Assembly: GCA_022842725.1 (NCBI GenBank)
Contig: JALHOZ010000016.1
Location: 35,673-99,672, forward strand
Length of the DNA: 64,000 nucleotides
Reading direction: 5' to 3'
Source: Saprospiraceae bacterium
GTDB taxonomy: Bacteria; Bacteroidota; Bacteroidia; Chitinophagales; Saprospiraceae
Each line of letters opens with the position of its first letter. Position 1 is the stretch's first letter. A program made the position numbers and the translations under genes. The notes beneath the pieces are model-generated. The model made no database searches. It was not told where the DNA came from and was given only the letters and a program-made list of their open reading frames with translations. Shown piece by piece: positions 1 through 7,859 of the stretch.

Positions 1-300
1 TGTCTGACTAATAATCAACCATTTTGTTCCCGGTGTAATTCTTTTGCCTCCCTGCGTTGTATTACCTCCGGTGACAATGTATATAGTATCAACAGGTGTT
101 CCCCTAAAAATCTGTTCAACAACAGCTATACTGTTATATCCGCCAGGCCCGTTAAAAGTAGACAAAACAGTACAGATGAAGATATGGTGCTTATCCTCTC
201 TGTTAGCCAAAATTTCAGTGATGCTGTATTCCGGATCAAAACATGAAGCCAAAGATCTGAAAAAACCAAAACAAAAAATAACTACATATACGAATTTCAT
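1..300 (-). CDS. Secreted lipoprotein-like protein, 5' part only (runs off the window start)
   Basis: A reading frame with no stop runs from an ATG at 300 on the minus strand to base 1, giving 100 residues. The first 20 residues form a signal peptide ending in L-A-S-C (Cys20), which fits a lipobox, so the product is probably an envelope lipoprotein. The mature part is Cys-containing and has a VEQIFRG-x-PxDTIYIVTGG stretch followed by a TPGTKWLII stretch. That resembles small Bacteroidota proteins with a TIMP/NTR-like fold, but I base this only on pattern memory. A TAnnTTTG -7 element at 337-344 supports this start. The plus-strand frame over the same bases is a shadow. Confidence 0.6.
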   Translation of the reverse strand, partial: MKFVYVVIFCFGFFRSLASCFDPEYSITEILANREDKHHIFICTVLSTFNGPGGYNSIAVVEQIFRGTPVDTIYIVTGGNTTQGGKRITPGTKWLIISQT

Positions 301-336
301 TTGATCATGTAAGATGAAGATAATCAACATTCACCT

Positions 337-344
337 CAAAAGTA
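337..344 (-). promoter_or_regulatory. Predicted -7 promoter element (TACTTTTG) of the gene at 1-300
   Basis: On the minus strand this reads TACTTTTG, matching the Bacteroidota consensus TAnnTTTG, 37 bases upstream of the ATG at 300. It overlaps a 9-bp inverted repeat at 338-360 (AAAAGTAAA and its complement around a 5-base loop), which might bind a regulator. No clear -33 element is visible. Confidence 0.45.
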
Positions 345-586
345 AAGAATATTTACTTTTTTAGATAAAAAATAATTCATTTTAGTCCTCCGGAACATCA
401 AAACGATCAACTTTATTCAGGAAATGTCCATTACTGAACCCTAAACTTTTAAGCCCACCAATCCTTATATTTTAATAAAACCTGCCATCCCTACCAATAG
501 TCGGGACAGCCTCACAAATAAACACCTTAAAAATTTGTTTTATCCGTGGAATCTTATTTATTTTGGCATTCATAATCAAAACAAAT

Positions 587-1801
587 ATGAACAACAATGT
601 CAAAATAAAATTGTCAGCCATGATGTTTCTCCAGTTTTTTATCTGGGGAGCCTGGTTTGTAACTCTCGGAACGTTTTTGTCAAAAAATATGGCGGCTACC
701 GGAGGGCAGATTGGTCAGGCATTCGGTACTCAATCCTGGGGTGCCATCATCGCTCCGTTCTTTATCGGGCTCATAGCAGATAAATATTTTAACGCCGAAA
801 AAATACTGGGCATCCTGCATCTTTTGGGTGCTGTTTTGATGTATCTCATGGCCAATACTTCTGATTTTTCGGCCTTTTATCTTTATGTGTTTTTATACAT
901 GATCGCTTATATGCCTACGTTGGCCCTTGTCAATTCGATTGCGTTCAGACAGATGAACGATCCAACCAAAGAATTTGCCAATATCCGGGTATTTGGCACC
1001 ATAGGTTGGGTCATCGCAGGCTTGTGTATCAGTTATCTTTTTGCATGGGACGCTCCCGGTTCTATTGAAAACGGAGCTTTAAAAAATACCTTTTATTTTG
1101 CAGGAGGAAGTGCTGCCCTCTTAGGTTTTCTGAGTTTTACCCTGCCCTCTACTCCTCCGGTCGGAGACAGAAACAAAAAACTTTCGGTTAGTGAGATTTT
1201 GGGTCTCGATGCGCTCAAACTCCTCAATGACCGCAATTTTCTGGTATTTTTTATCTCTTCTGTCCTGATATGTATTCCTTTGGCATTTTATTATGCCAAT
1301 GCAAACCCTTTTTTGGTCGATGCCGGCATCGCTAATCCTACCGGAAAAATGACTATCGGTCAGATGTCAGAAATTGGTTTTATGTTGGTTTTACCTCTTT
1401 TTTTCAAAAAGTACGGTTTTAAAAACACGATTTTGGTAGGGATGTTAGCCTGGGCAATCCGTTATCTGTTGTTTGCTTACGGAGAAGCCGGTACGTCCAC
1501 CTGGATGCTTCTGCTCGGAATTGCCCTGCACGGTATTTGTTACGATTTCTTTTTTGTCAGCGGACAGATTTATACCGACTCAAAAGCCGGGGTACAAACC
1601 AAAAGTGCGGCTCAGGGTCTGATAACGCTGGCGACCTATGGTATCGGTATGTTGATCGGATTTTGGATTTCAGGCATCATTGTCGAAAAATACAGCGGAG
1701 ATTGGAACATGATCTGGTTGATTCCGGCGATGTTTTCATTTGTCGTTTTTGTTTTGTTTTTACTATTTTTCCGAAAGGAAAAAATAGAATATCAGGCTTA
1801 A
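587..1801 (+). CDS. MFS nucleoside/H+ symporter family permease
   Basis: A 404-residue, 12-helix inner-membrane transporter. The N-terminus after the ATG at 587 (KLSAMMFLQFFIWGAWFVTLG) is the signature of the nucleoside:H+ symporter branch of the major facilitator superfamily (NupG/XapB-like, common in Bacteroidota). The likely role is proton-driven uptake of nucleosides or a related small solute. The frame is open back to a TTG at 563, but that would add an untypical AFIIKTN extension before helix 1, so I prefer the ATG. The next gene follows after 9 bases, suggesting co-transcription. Substrate is not determinable from sequence alone. Confidence 0.85.
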   Translation: MNNNVKIKLSAMMFLQFFIWGAWFVTLGTFLSKNMAATGGQIGQAFGTQSWGAIIAPFFIGLIADKYFNAEKILGILHLLGAVLMYLMANTSDFSAFYLYVFLYMIAYMPTLALVNSIAFRQMNDPTKEFANIRVFGTIGWVIAGLCISYLFAWDAPGSIENGALKNTFYFAGGSAALLGFLSFTLPSTPPVGDRNKKLSVSEILGLDALKLLNDRNFLVFFISSVLICIPLAFYYANANPFLVDAGIANPTGKMTIGQMSEIGFMLVLPLFFKKYGFKNTILVGMLAWAIRYLLFAYGEAGTSTWMLLLGIALHGICYDFFFVSGQIYTDSKAGVQTKSAAQGLITLATYGIGMLIGFWISGIIVEKYSGDWNMIWLIPAMFSFVVFVLFLLFFRKEKIEYQA

Positions 1802-1810
1802 AAAATATCG

Positions 1811-2890
1811 ATGAACAAATCATTGTCGCCAATATTTGCCTGGTCAGGACTCCTGGTATCTCTTTATTTTGTTTTGTCAAAAGAATTTGATGCAGGTCTT
1901 TTGTCACCTTGTGTTCATCACATGTATCTTGCCATACCAGTTCTGGCTTTTTGGTTGACCAAATATTTTAAAAAAGTTTTTTTTTATACCCTCACCCTCC
2001 TGATTTTTGGAATCGGAGGTTGCATTCTTTTGTTTGTTCAGCAGGAATGGTTAGTTCCGGTGGTCGTTTTTTTGCTAAGCCTTTGTTTTTTACCGGGTCT
2101 TACAAAAAATCCACTAGCTGTTATTTTAGGCAGTATCCCGGGCGTGATCATGATATTTTTATGGAAAATGATTGATCTTCCGGACAATATATCGCCTTTT
2201 GTCCCGGTTTTTTGGGTGATTTTGTTTGGTGTTTTTCATTTTTTTACAAAAAAGAATCCGACTGAAGAACTTTACCGTGTTTCTTTTTCCCGTAAGGAAA
2301 AGGTTTTTATGTTAATTATATCATTGATTATATCAACTTTTTTATTGTTTTGGTTAAGTTTACCTTTTTACCATTCTGTCTATACATTGCCCGGATGGAT
2401 TGCGGGATTGTTTATTTTTTGGATGATTTTACGATTATCCGAAAGGCGTAATGTCCGATATTTGTCCGGTCCGACGTTGTTTCGACTGTTTTTGGCTTTG
2501 TTTTTTCAAACCATATTTTTGGGTATGTTTTCCCGTTCTGCCGGAGTCACCCATGCGATATTAATGATTGGATTTATGATGACGACAGGTTGGGTGGTCT
2601 TTTATCTGAAAAAATTGATGGATATACATTTTGGTCAACAAAAAACACAAGTCATTTTTAAAAGTAATAACCTTTGGTTGCTTACATCAACAATCGTTTT
2701 GTTTTTTCTGATTTTGGATCTGCCGGCTTGTTCCTTTTGGTACAGAACCATAGTTCAGGTCCGTCTTCCGGAAAATTTATTTTCTTTATCGCTGGGGCAG
2801 TATTTTTTAAAAAATGTAAGTTTATTGCCGGCCTTTGCTACCCTCATCACCGGAATATTATTCCTGAAAAGGAGAACTTACTTTCCGTAA
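1811..2890 (+). CDS. Polytopic membrane protein of unknown function
   Basis: A 359-residue protein made almost entirely of hydrophobic helices (about ten segments), rich in Phe, Leu and Ile, with short basic loops. I recognise no family. It begins 9 bases after the MFS permease stop and ends just before the dnaX promoter, so it probably shares the permease transcript. It has no signal peptide beyond the first helix and no visible catalytic motif. It could be a transporter-like or O-antigen-ligase-like protein, but nothing in the sequence supports a specific assignment. Confidence 0.7.
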   Translation: MNKSLSPIFAWSGLLVSLYFVLSKEFDAGLLSPCVHHMYLAIPVLAFWLTKYFKKVFFYTLTLLIFGIGGCILLFVQQEWLVPVVVFLLSLCFLPGLTKNPLAVILGSIPGVIMIFLWKMIDLPDNISPFVPVFWVILFGVFHFFTKKNPTEELYRVSFSRKEKVFMLIISLIISTFLLFWLSLPFYHSVYTLPGWIAGLFIFWMILRLSERRNVRYLSGPTLFRLFLALFFQTIFLGMFSRSAGVTHAILMIGFMMTTGWVVFYLKKLMDIHFGQQKTQVIFKSNNLWLLTSTIVLFFLILDLPACSFWYRTIVQVRLPENLFSLSLGQYFLKNVSLLPAFATLITGILFLKRRTYFP

Positions 2891-2907
2891 TTTTTTAGAG
2901 AAATGTG

Positions 2908-2915
2908 TATCTTTG
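2908..2915 (+). promoter_or_regulatory. Predicted -7 promoter element (TATCTTTG) of dnaX
   Basis: TATCTTTG matches TAnnTTTG exactly and lies 17 bases before the dnaX ATG at 2932. Because the element lies inside the region that an upstream GTG start (2905) would translate, it supports the ATG at 2932 as the real start. Confidence 0.55.
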
Positions 2916-2931
2916 CACACCATTTTGGATT

Positions 2932-4659
2932 ATGAGTCAATTTATCGTTTCTGCCAGAAAATACCGACCCTCTTCTTTTGACGAAGTTTTGGGACAAGAC
3001 CATATTTCCAAAACACTCAAAAATGCCCTTCAAACCAACCAGCTGGCACATGCTTTTTTGTTTACCGGACCAAGAGGTGTGGGTAAAACGACGTGTGCAA
3101 GGATTCTGGCCAAGGTGATCAATTGTCAGCAGCCTATCGACAAAGTGACTGCCTGCAACCAATGCAGTTCATGCAAGTCATTTAACGAAAGTGCTTCATT
3201 TAATATCGTTGAGCTGGATGCTGCGTCCAACAACAGTGTCGACCATATGCGCGCGCTCATTGAGCAGGTTCGTTTTCAGCCTCAGGAAGGAAAATACAAG
3301 ATCTTTATCATTGACGAGGTACACATGCTGACCTCTCAGGCATTTAATGCCTTCCTCAAAACTTTGGAGGAACCGCCTTCGTATGCGATATTTATCCTGG
3401 CGACGACCGAAAAACACAAAATCATTCCTACCATTTTGTCGAGATGCCAGATCTTCGACTTCAAAAGGATTCAGATCACCGATGCGGTCAAACAGCTGGA
3501 GATGATTTGTGCCAAAGAAGGATTTACTGCCGAAAAAGAAGCTCTTCACACCATAGCGCTCAAAGCAGATGGTGCCATGAGAGATGCACTTTCAATCTTT
3601 GACAAAATCGCCGGGGCAACCAACGGAAACATTACTTTTAAAGATGTCATTCAAAACCTGAATATGCTCGATTATGAGTATTACTTCAGGGCAACGGAAG
3701 CGTTTTTGTCTCAGGATATCCAAAGTACCCTTTCAATACTGGATGAAGTTGTTAAAAACGGCTTTGATCCGGAACAATACATCACCGGATTGGCGGATCA
3801 TTTCAGAGAACTTATGATTGCCAAATTTCCGGGAACGCACAAAATCATTGAGTTGAGCAAGGAGCTTAAAGAAAGATATATCGCTCAGGCAAAAGTCTGT
3901 CCGCCGACTCTTATTTTTTCCGGATTAAACATACTTAATCAATGTGAACTAAACCTCGGGCGGGCAAAAAACCGGCGTTTGCATGTGGAACTGGCCCTGA
4001 GTAAAATCACCTTTCTGCAAAAATTACAATCTGTAGACATCCTCGAAGCAGCGATGTCAGAAAAAAAAAATGACATAAGCGAAGGCACTTCTGTAACAGT
4101 AAACGAGCCACAAAAAAATACTTCTCCACAACTTTCCGGGCAATCAGATTCTTCTCCGCAAAGCAGTCAGCAACAAGCAGCCCCTGAAGTTAAAAAATTT
4201 AAAAGTTTTGCCAATGTAGATGCCATCAGGCAAAAAATCATGGAAGATGATGCGAAAAAAGCAGATTCGAGGAAAAACCTGCATGTCGATGCTATCAAAA
4301 AAATCTGGATTGAGTATACTCAAAACAACCCTTCCATGAGTGTGCAGCTGGCTCTCAAAAATACAGACATCCACCTGGAAAAAACGACCGTCCGCGTCTT
4401 TGTGCCTAATAATGTCAGTAGGGATCTCATCCTTCAGGAGGGACATCTCATCGATAAGTTGAGAGAAGATCTGGGTACACCGGAACTGGCTTTACAAATT
4501 GAAGTAGACAAATTACGGTTTCCGGAGATTGAAGAAATAAAAGCCAACGCTACCCTTACACAACGTGAAAAATTTCAGATGATGACTGAAAAAAACGAAC
4601 ATTTACAGGAGCTGATCAAAAGTTTGGGACTAAAACTCGACACTGAAATTTTGCATTAA
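2932..4659 (+). CDS. dnaX: DNA polymerase III subunit tau (and possibly gamma)
   Basis: A 575-residue clamp-loader ATPase. Visible features are the Walker A motif GPRGVGKTT (residues 46-54), a zinc-binding set Cys65, Cys75, Cys78, Cys81, the Walker B/DEVH motif at 128-131 and the SRC motif at 170-172. The helical oligomerisation domain ends near residue 365. A low-complexity Ser/Gln linker follows, then a C-terminal tau domain (from about residue 440). The start MSQFIVSARKYRP is typical of the phylum. At codon 377, exactly between the gamma part and the tau linker, lies a run of ten A residues (4061-4070). Slippage by one base either way reaches a stop within three codons, which would give a roughly 380-residue gamma-like product. 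No terminator is visible after the gene. Confidence 0.95.
   Translation: MSQFIVSARKYRPSSFDEVLGQDHISKTLKNALQTNQLAHAFLFTGPRGVGKTTCARILAKVINCQQPIDKVTACNQCSSCKSFNESASFNIVELDAASNNSVDHMRALIEQVRFQPQEGKYKIFIIDEVHMLTSQAFNAFLKTLEEPPSYAIFILATTEKHKIIPTILSRCQIFDFKRIQITDAVKQLEMICAKEGFTAEKEALHTIALKADGAMRDALSIFDKIAGATNGNITFKDVIQNLNMLDYEYYFRATEAFLSQDIQSTLSILDEVVKNGFDPEQYITGLADHFRELMIAKFPGTHKIIELSKELKERYIAQAKVCPPTLIFSGLNILNQCELNLGRAKNRRLHVELALSKITFLQKLQSVDILEAAMSEKKNDISEGTSVTVNEPQKNTSPQLSGQSDSSPQSSQQQAAPEVKKFKSFANVDAIRQKIMEDDAKKADSRKNLHVDAIKKIWIEYTQNNPSMSVQLALKNTDIHLEKTTVRVFVPNNVSRDLILQEGHLIDKLREDLGTPELALQIEVDKLRFPEIEEIKANATLTQREKFQMMTEKNEHLQELIKSLGLKLDTEILH
4061..4070 (+). other. A10 homopolymer: candidate transcriptional/translational slippage site in dnaX
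   Basis: Ten consecutive A in frame GAA AAA AAA AAT. Insertion of one A (or a -1 ribosomal shift) gives an extra Lys codon and then TGA. Loss of one A gives ATG ACA TAA. Both alternative frames therefore terminate at once, at about 380 residues, at the boundary between the ATPase/oligomerisation domains and the tau linker. Thermus dnaX uses an A9 run and Escherichia coli dnaX an A AAA AAG site for the same purpose. That it works here is inference. Confidence 0.5.
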
Positions 4660-4716
4660 ATTTATTACCCTTCTGCCGCTTAGACTGAATAAAATTTCAT
4701 TTTAGCATATAATTAT

Positions 4717-4728
4717 TTGTTGTAACAA
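4717..4728. promoter_or_regulatory. Inverted repeat TTGTTGTAACAA upstream of the Crp/Fnr gene
   Basis: Five-base arms (TTGTT/AACAA) around a 2-base spacer in the 133-bp gap between dnaX and the Crp/Fnr gene. The arms resemble Fnr-like half sites, but the spacing is shorter than the classical TTGAT-N4-ATCAA. An autoregulatory role is only a suggestion. Confidence 0.25.
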
Positions 4729-4792
4729 AATTTTAGGTGGTTTTTTTAATCATTATGGTGATTTTATTGTTAAGAACAAAAATATCCAAAAT

Positions 4793-5479
4793 ATGTCGAG
4801 CCAAACCATCTGGTATTTAGAAAATATAAATGTGGCAGATATTTTTTGTGATGACAAATTAAAAGGTTCCGGTGACGGTGTTGTCAACAAAAAATATGAG
4901 AAAGGAGCTATCATATATCAGCCGGACCAATTTGCCGACAGTATTTTTTTAATCCGTTCCGGCAAAGTTAAGATAGGCTCTCAGGGTGATTCAGGTAAAG
5001 AAATTGTAAAGGCCATTCTCGGTCCCGGAGAAGTTTTTGGAGAAAGATCTATCATTGGCGATCATATGTATAACGATTCTGCCATTGCCGTGGATGATTC
5101 CGAAATCAGTATTCTTTCTTCTTCGAGACTTAAATCTATGATGAAAGAACACAATGGTTTATCTCTGTTTTTTATGAAATTAATGGGCTCCAGGGTTTTG
5201 GAAATGGAACAAAGGCTAGAGTCCTTGATTTTTAAAGACAGCAGAACCAGAATCGTGGAATATTTATTAAACCTTATTGATAAAAAAGGGCAAAGAATCG
5301 GATATGAATGGGTGGTTCGGAACTTCATCACACACCAGGAAATTGCCAATTTAACGGCTACATCCCGCCAATCTGTAACGACATTGCTGAATGATCTCAG
5401 AAACGAAGGCGTTCTTACCTTCGACAGAAAGAGATTGCTCATTCGGAATCTAGACAAACTGAAACGATTGATCGTTTGA
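4793..5479 (+). CDS. Crp/Fnr family transcriptional regulator
   Basis: A 228-residue regulator. Residues of about 20-140 form a cyclic-nucleotide-binding-type beta-roll (GKVKIG, GPGEVFGERSIIG). A long dimerisation helix (about 130-155) follows, then a winged helix-turn-helix with THQEIANLTATSRQSVTTLLNDLRNEG as recognition region (about 185-208). The cAMP-binding R-S motif is not evident and there is no N-terminal Cys cluster, so the effector is unknown. An inverted repeat TTGTT-GT-AACAA lies at 4717-4728, 65 bases upstream of the ATG, and could be an autoregulatory Fnr/Crp-type site. The gene is monocistronic as far as can be seen. Confidence 0.88.
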   Translation: MSSQTIWYLENINVADIFCDDKLKGSGDGVVNKKYEKGAIIYQPDQFADSIFLIRSGKVKIGSQGDSGKEIVKAILGPGEVFGERSIIGDHMYNDSAIAVDDSEISILSSSRLKSMMKEHNGLSLFFMKLMGSRVLEMEQRLESLIFKDSRTRIVEYLLNLIDKKGQRIGYEWVVRNFITHQEIANLTATSRQSVTTLLNDLRNEGVLTFDRKRLLIRNLDKLKRLIV

Positions 5480-5743
5480 AATTATTTATTTCCTTTTTAG
5501 CCTTCGCCAAAAAAGTCGATCTGTAAACTTGTTTTTTTAGAAATGTAATGACGACGTTACAAAGGGTTTTTGTAATGGTTATATTTTTTAATGCCAGGGT
5601 TGTGCATTTGCCGTAATCAATTGATTTTCAATACATTTATTAATTTTCCATACATACTCAGTAACTTTTTCCTACCTCAGGCGTTTGGTATACAGAGATT
5701 CCCCGATCTCAAATCCATTTTTTACCTTTAATGATTTTGATTC

Positions 5744-6451
5744 ATGAAGTATTCATTTTTATTTTTAGTTTTATTTCTGGTATCTTGTGATCCTAAAGAT
5801 TTTGAGAAACTTTTACAAAATACAGGATCTGCTGTCCTCACCAATGCTGATATTTCAAACGGACTCAAAGAAGCCCTCGATCTTGGCGTCAAACAAGGTG
5901 TAAATACCCTTTCTGCCACGAATGGCTATTACCAGTCAGTATATAAAATATTATTGCCTGAACAAGCGGCCAAAGTAATTGACAAACTTAAATTTATTCC
6001 GGGATTTACGGATCTTGAACAACAAGCCATAAAAAAAATCAATCAGGCTGCCGAAGATGCAGCTAAAAGCGCAGCTCCGATTTTTGGCCAGGCTATAAGA
6101 CAAATGTCTTTTAATGATGTCACCAATATCCTAATGGGGGAAAAAAATGCAGCTACTTCATACCTTTATCAAAAAACATACGGTAATCTGTACAAGGATT
6201 TTAACCCTGTCATCGTCAATTCGTTAAATAAGTTTGGTGCTTTAAACTTGTGGAAAGACGCCATTACCAAATATAACAGCCTGCCTTTTGTAGAAAAAAT
6301 AAACCCGGATTTGGCAGATCACGTGACCAATAAGGCCTTGGTCGGACTTTTTGATCTGATTGAAAAAAAGGAATTGGGTATCAGGAGCGATATCCAACAG
6401 AGGTCTTCTGATCTGTTGAGAAAAGTATTTGCAAAACAAGATAGATCTTAA
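5744..6451 (+). CDS. DUF4197 family lipoprotein
   Basis: A 235-residue protein with a short signal peptide and lipobox LVSC (lipidated Cys15), so it is an envelope lipoprotein. The mature region (NGLKEALDLGVKQGVNTLS, LLPEQAAKVIDKLKFIPGF, AAPIFGQAIRQMSFNDVTNIL, ATSYLYQKTYGNLYKDFNPVI) is the DUF4197 pattern, an all-helical family of unknown function. Length fits the family. ruvC follows after 8 bases, so the two are probably co-transcribed, although no functional link is known. Confidence 0.85.
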   Translation: MKYSFLFLVLFLVSCDPKDFEKLLQNTGSAVLTNADISNGLKEALDLGVKQGVNTLSATNGYYQSVYKILLPEQAAKVIDKLKFIPGFTDLEQQAIKKINQAAEDAAKSAAPIFGQAIRQMSFNDVTNILMGEKNAATSYLYQKTYGNLYKDFNPVIVNSLNKFGALNLWKDAITKYNSLPFVEKINPDLADHVTNKALVGLFDLIEKKELGIRSDIQQRSSDLLRKVFAKQDRS

Positions 6452-6459
6452 ATCATCTG

Positions 6460-7041
6460 ATGTCTTTAGGTTCTTATAAAATTTTAGGCGTTGATCCGGG
6501 AACAAATATCCTTGGTTATGCTATTTTATCCGTTGATGGCAATCAACTGAAGGTCATTCATTTTGGTGTACTTCACCTTGATAAATATGAAGACCACCAT
6601 GATAAACTCAAAGAAATCTTTTTGCAGATTCAGGAAATCATCGAAACCTACCGACCGGCTCAACTGGCTATTGAAGCACCTTTTTACGGTAAAAACGTAC
6701 AATCTATGTTAAAACTCGGCAGAGCTCAGGGTGTGGCTATGGCTGCAGGTATGACCATGGGACTTTCTATCGAAGAATACGCTCCGAAAAAAGTAAAACA
6801 GTCGATTACCGGTAATGGAAATGCCAGTAAAGAACAAGTAGCAGCCATGCTCGAAAACATTCTCAAAATAAAAATTGATTCAAAATATCTCGACGCAACC
6901 GATGCTTTGGGAGTAGCCGTTTGCCATTATAATCAAAACGGACCTTTAAAATCAGCAAAACCTCCTGTAAAAACACGTAAAAAAGCTGCCGATTGGTCTT
7001 CTTTTGTAAAAGATAATCCACAAAAAGTCATCAAACCATAA
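6460..7041 (+). CDS. ruvC: Crossover junction endodeoxyribonuclease RuvC
   Basis: A 193-residue Holliday-junction resolvase that cuts four-way junctions in concert with RuvAB. The four acidic catalytic residues are present: Asp12 in GVDPGT, Glu72 in AIEAPFYGKN, and Asp145 and Asp148 in LDATDALGVA. A basic tail of about 25 residues (PPVKTRKKAADW) extends beyond the core. It lies 8 bases after the DUF4197 gene and is convergent with rsmE, with only 3 bases between the two stop codons and no separate terminator. Confidence 0.95.
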   Translation: MSLGSYKILGVDPGTNILGYAILSVDGNQLKVIHFGVLHLDKYEDHHDKLKEIFLQIQEIIETYRPAQLAIEAPFYGKNVQSMLKLGRAQGVAMAAGMTMGLSIEEYAPKKVKQSITGNGNASKEQVAAMLENILKIKIDSKYLDATDALGVAVCHYNQNGPLKSAKPPVKTRKKAADWSSFVKDNPQKVIKP

Positions 7042-7044
7042 ATG

Positions 7045-7743
7045 TTACGGCAATACCAGACAAGTGGCTGCATATAATCCGGCCGTTTCTGTTCTGAGTC
7101 TTGTATTACCCAGGGATACCGGAATAAAACCATTTTCCAGTGCCCATTTTATTTCATCCGGTGTAAAGTCACCTTCCGGACCTATACAAACCAATTGGTC
7201 AACGGTTTTATCTGTCATTGAAAGCAGGTTTTCTTCCTTTTTTTCACAATGAGCAATAAATTTTTTGTATTTCACAAAATCAGGAATTCCGCCAATTTTT
7301 TCAAACTTATCCAAAACCGTCAATTCAGGTAAAACAGTCCGGCCGGACTGTTTAAGAGCCGAAATTATAATTTTTTGCAATCGTTCTGTTTTGGTCGGCT
7401 TTTTATCTGTTCGATGACAAAACACGACAAAAATGCCTGTTATACCCAATTCGGTTGCTTTTTCTATAAACCATTCCAACCGGGACGGGTTTTTTGTTGG
7501 TGATACAGCAATGTATTTTTGTGGTCCGGTTTCCGGTTTTTCTGTTTTTTGTTGAATGGTTAATTGTGTGTCGTTTCTGTTAATTTCCCTAATTACCGTT
7601 TCATATATATTTCCTTTGCCGTCCAATACATGCAGGATGTCTCCTCTTTTATGGCGCATGACTTTTGTACAATGTTGATGTTCTTCTCCGGTTAAAAGAA
7701 TTGTTTTATCATCATTGATCTCCTGACTAAAATAATATTGCAT
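7045..7743 (-). CDS. rsmE: 16S rRNA (uracil(1498)-N(3))-methyltransferase RsmE
   Basis: A 232-residue SPOUT-class methyltransferase acting on U1498 of 16S rRNA. It has the N-terminal PUA-like part (HCTKVMRHKRGDILHVLDGKG) and the C-terminal knotted domain with CIGPEGDFTPDE and SLGNTRLRTETA motifs, which bind S-adenosylmethionine. The frame is open ten codons further upstream, but MQYYFSQ at 7743 is the family-like start. It is divergent from the metal regulator, with about 115 bp shared between them. Confidence 0.92.
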   Translation of the reverse strand: MQYYFSQEINDDKTILLTGEEHQHCTKVMRHKRGDILHVLDGKGNIYETVIREINRNDTQLTIQQKTEKPETGPQKYIAVSPTKNPSRLEWFIEKATELGITGIFVVFCHRTDKKPTKTERLQKIIISALKQSGRTVLPELTVLDKFEKIGGIPDFVKYKKFIAHCEKKEENLLSMTDKTVDQLVCIGPEGDFTPDEIKWALENGFIPVSLGNTRLRTETAGLYAATCLVLP

Positions 7744-7812
7744 CTGACAATTTATACATGAGAATGAAACCACAACATCAAAGGTAAAAAATCATTTTGA
7801 AATCAAAAATAT

Positions 7813-7832
7813 TTAGGTTAGTCTAAATTTAA
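7813..7832 (+). promoter_or_regulatory. DtxR/IdeR-type operator in the metal-regulator promoter
   Basis: The sequence begins TTAGGTTAG and continues TCTAA, agreeing with the DtxR 19-bp consensus (TTAGGTTAGSCTAACCTAA) at about 15 positions. The core TTAGTCTAA is a perfect palindrome around a central T. It ends 5 bases before the -7 element at 7837, exactly where a repressor would block RNA polymerase. It therefore predicts metal-dependent autorepression of the downstream operon. Confidence 0.55.
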
Positions 7833-7836
7833 TTAT

Positions 7837-7844
7837 TATATTTG
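7837..7844 (+). promoter_or_regulatory. Predicted -7 promoter element (TATATTTG) of the metal operon
   Basis: TATATTTG matches TAnnTTTG and lies 15 bases before the ATG at 7860. It overlaps the TTG at 7842 that could otherwise be taken as the start, which argues for the ATG at 7860. Confidence 0.55.
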
Positions 7845-7859
7845 TCTCAAAATAAAAAT

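Noticed and set aside
44..304. Plus-strand frame of 86 codons at the window start
   Set aside because: It lies opposite a minus-strand frame with signal peptide, lipobox and promoter, which explains the region better.
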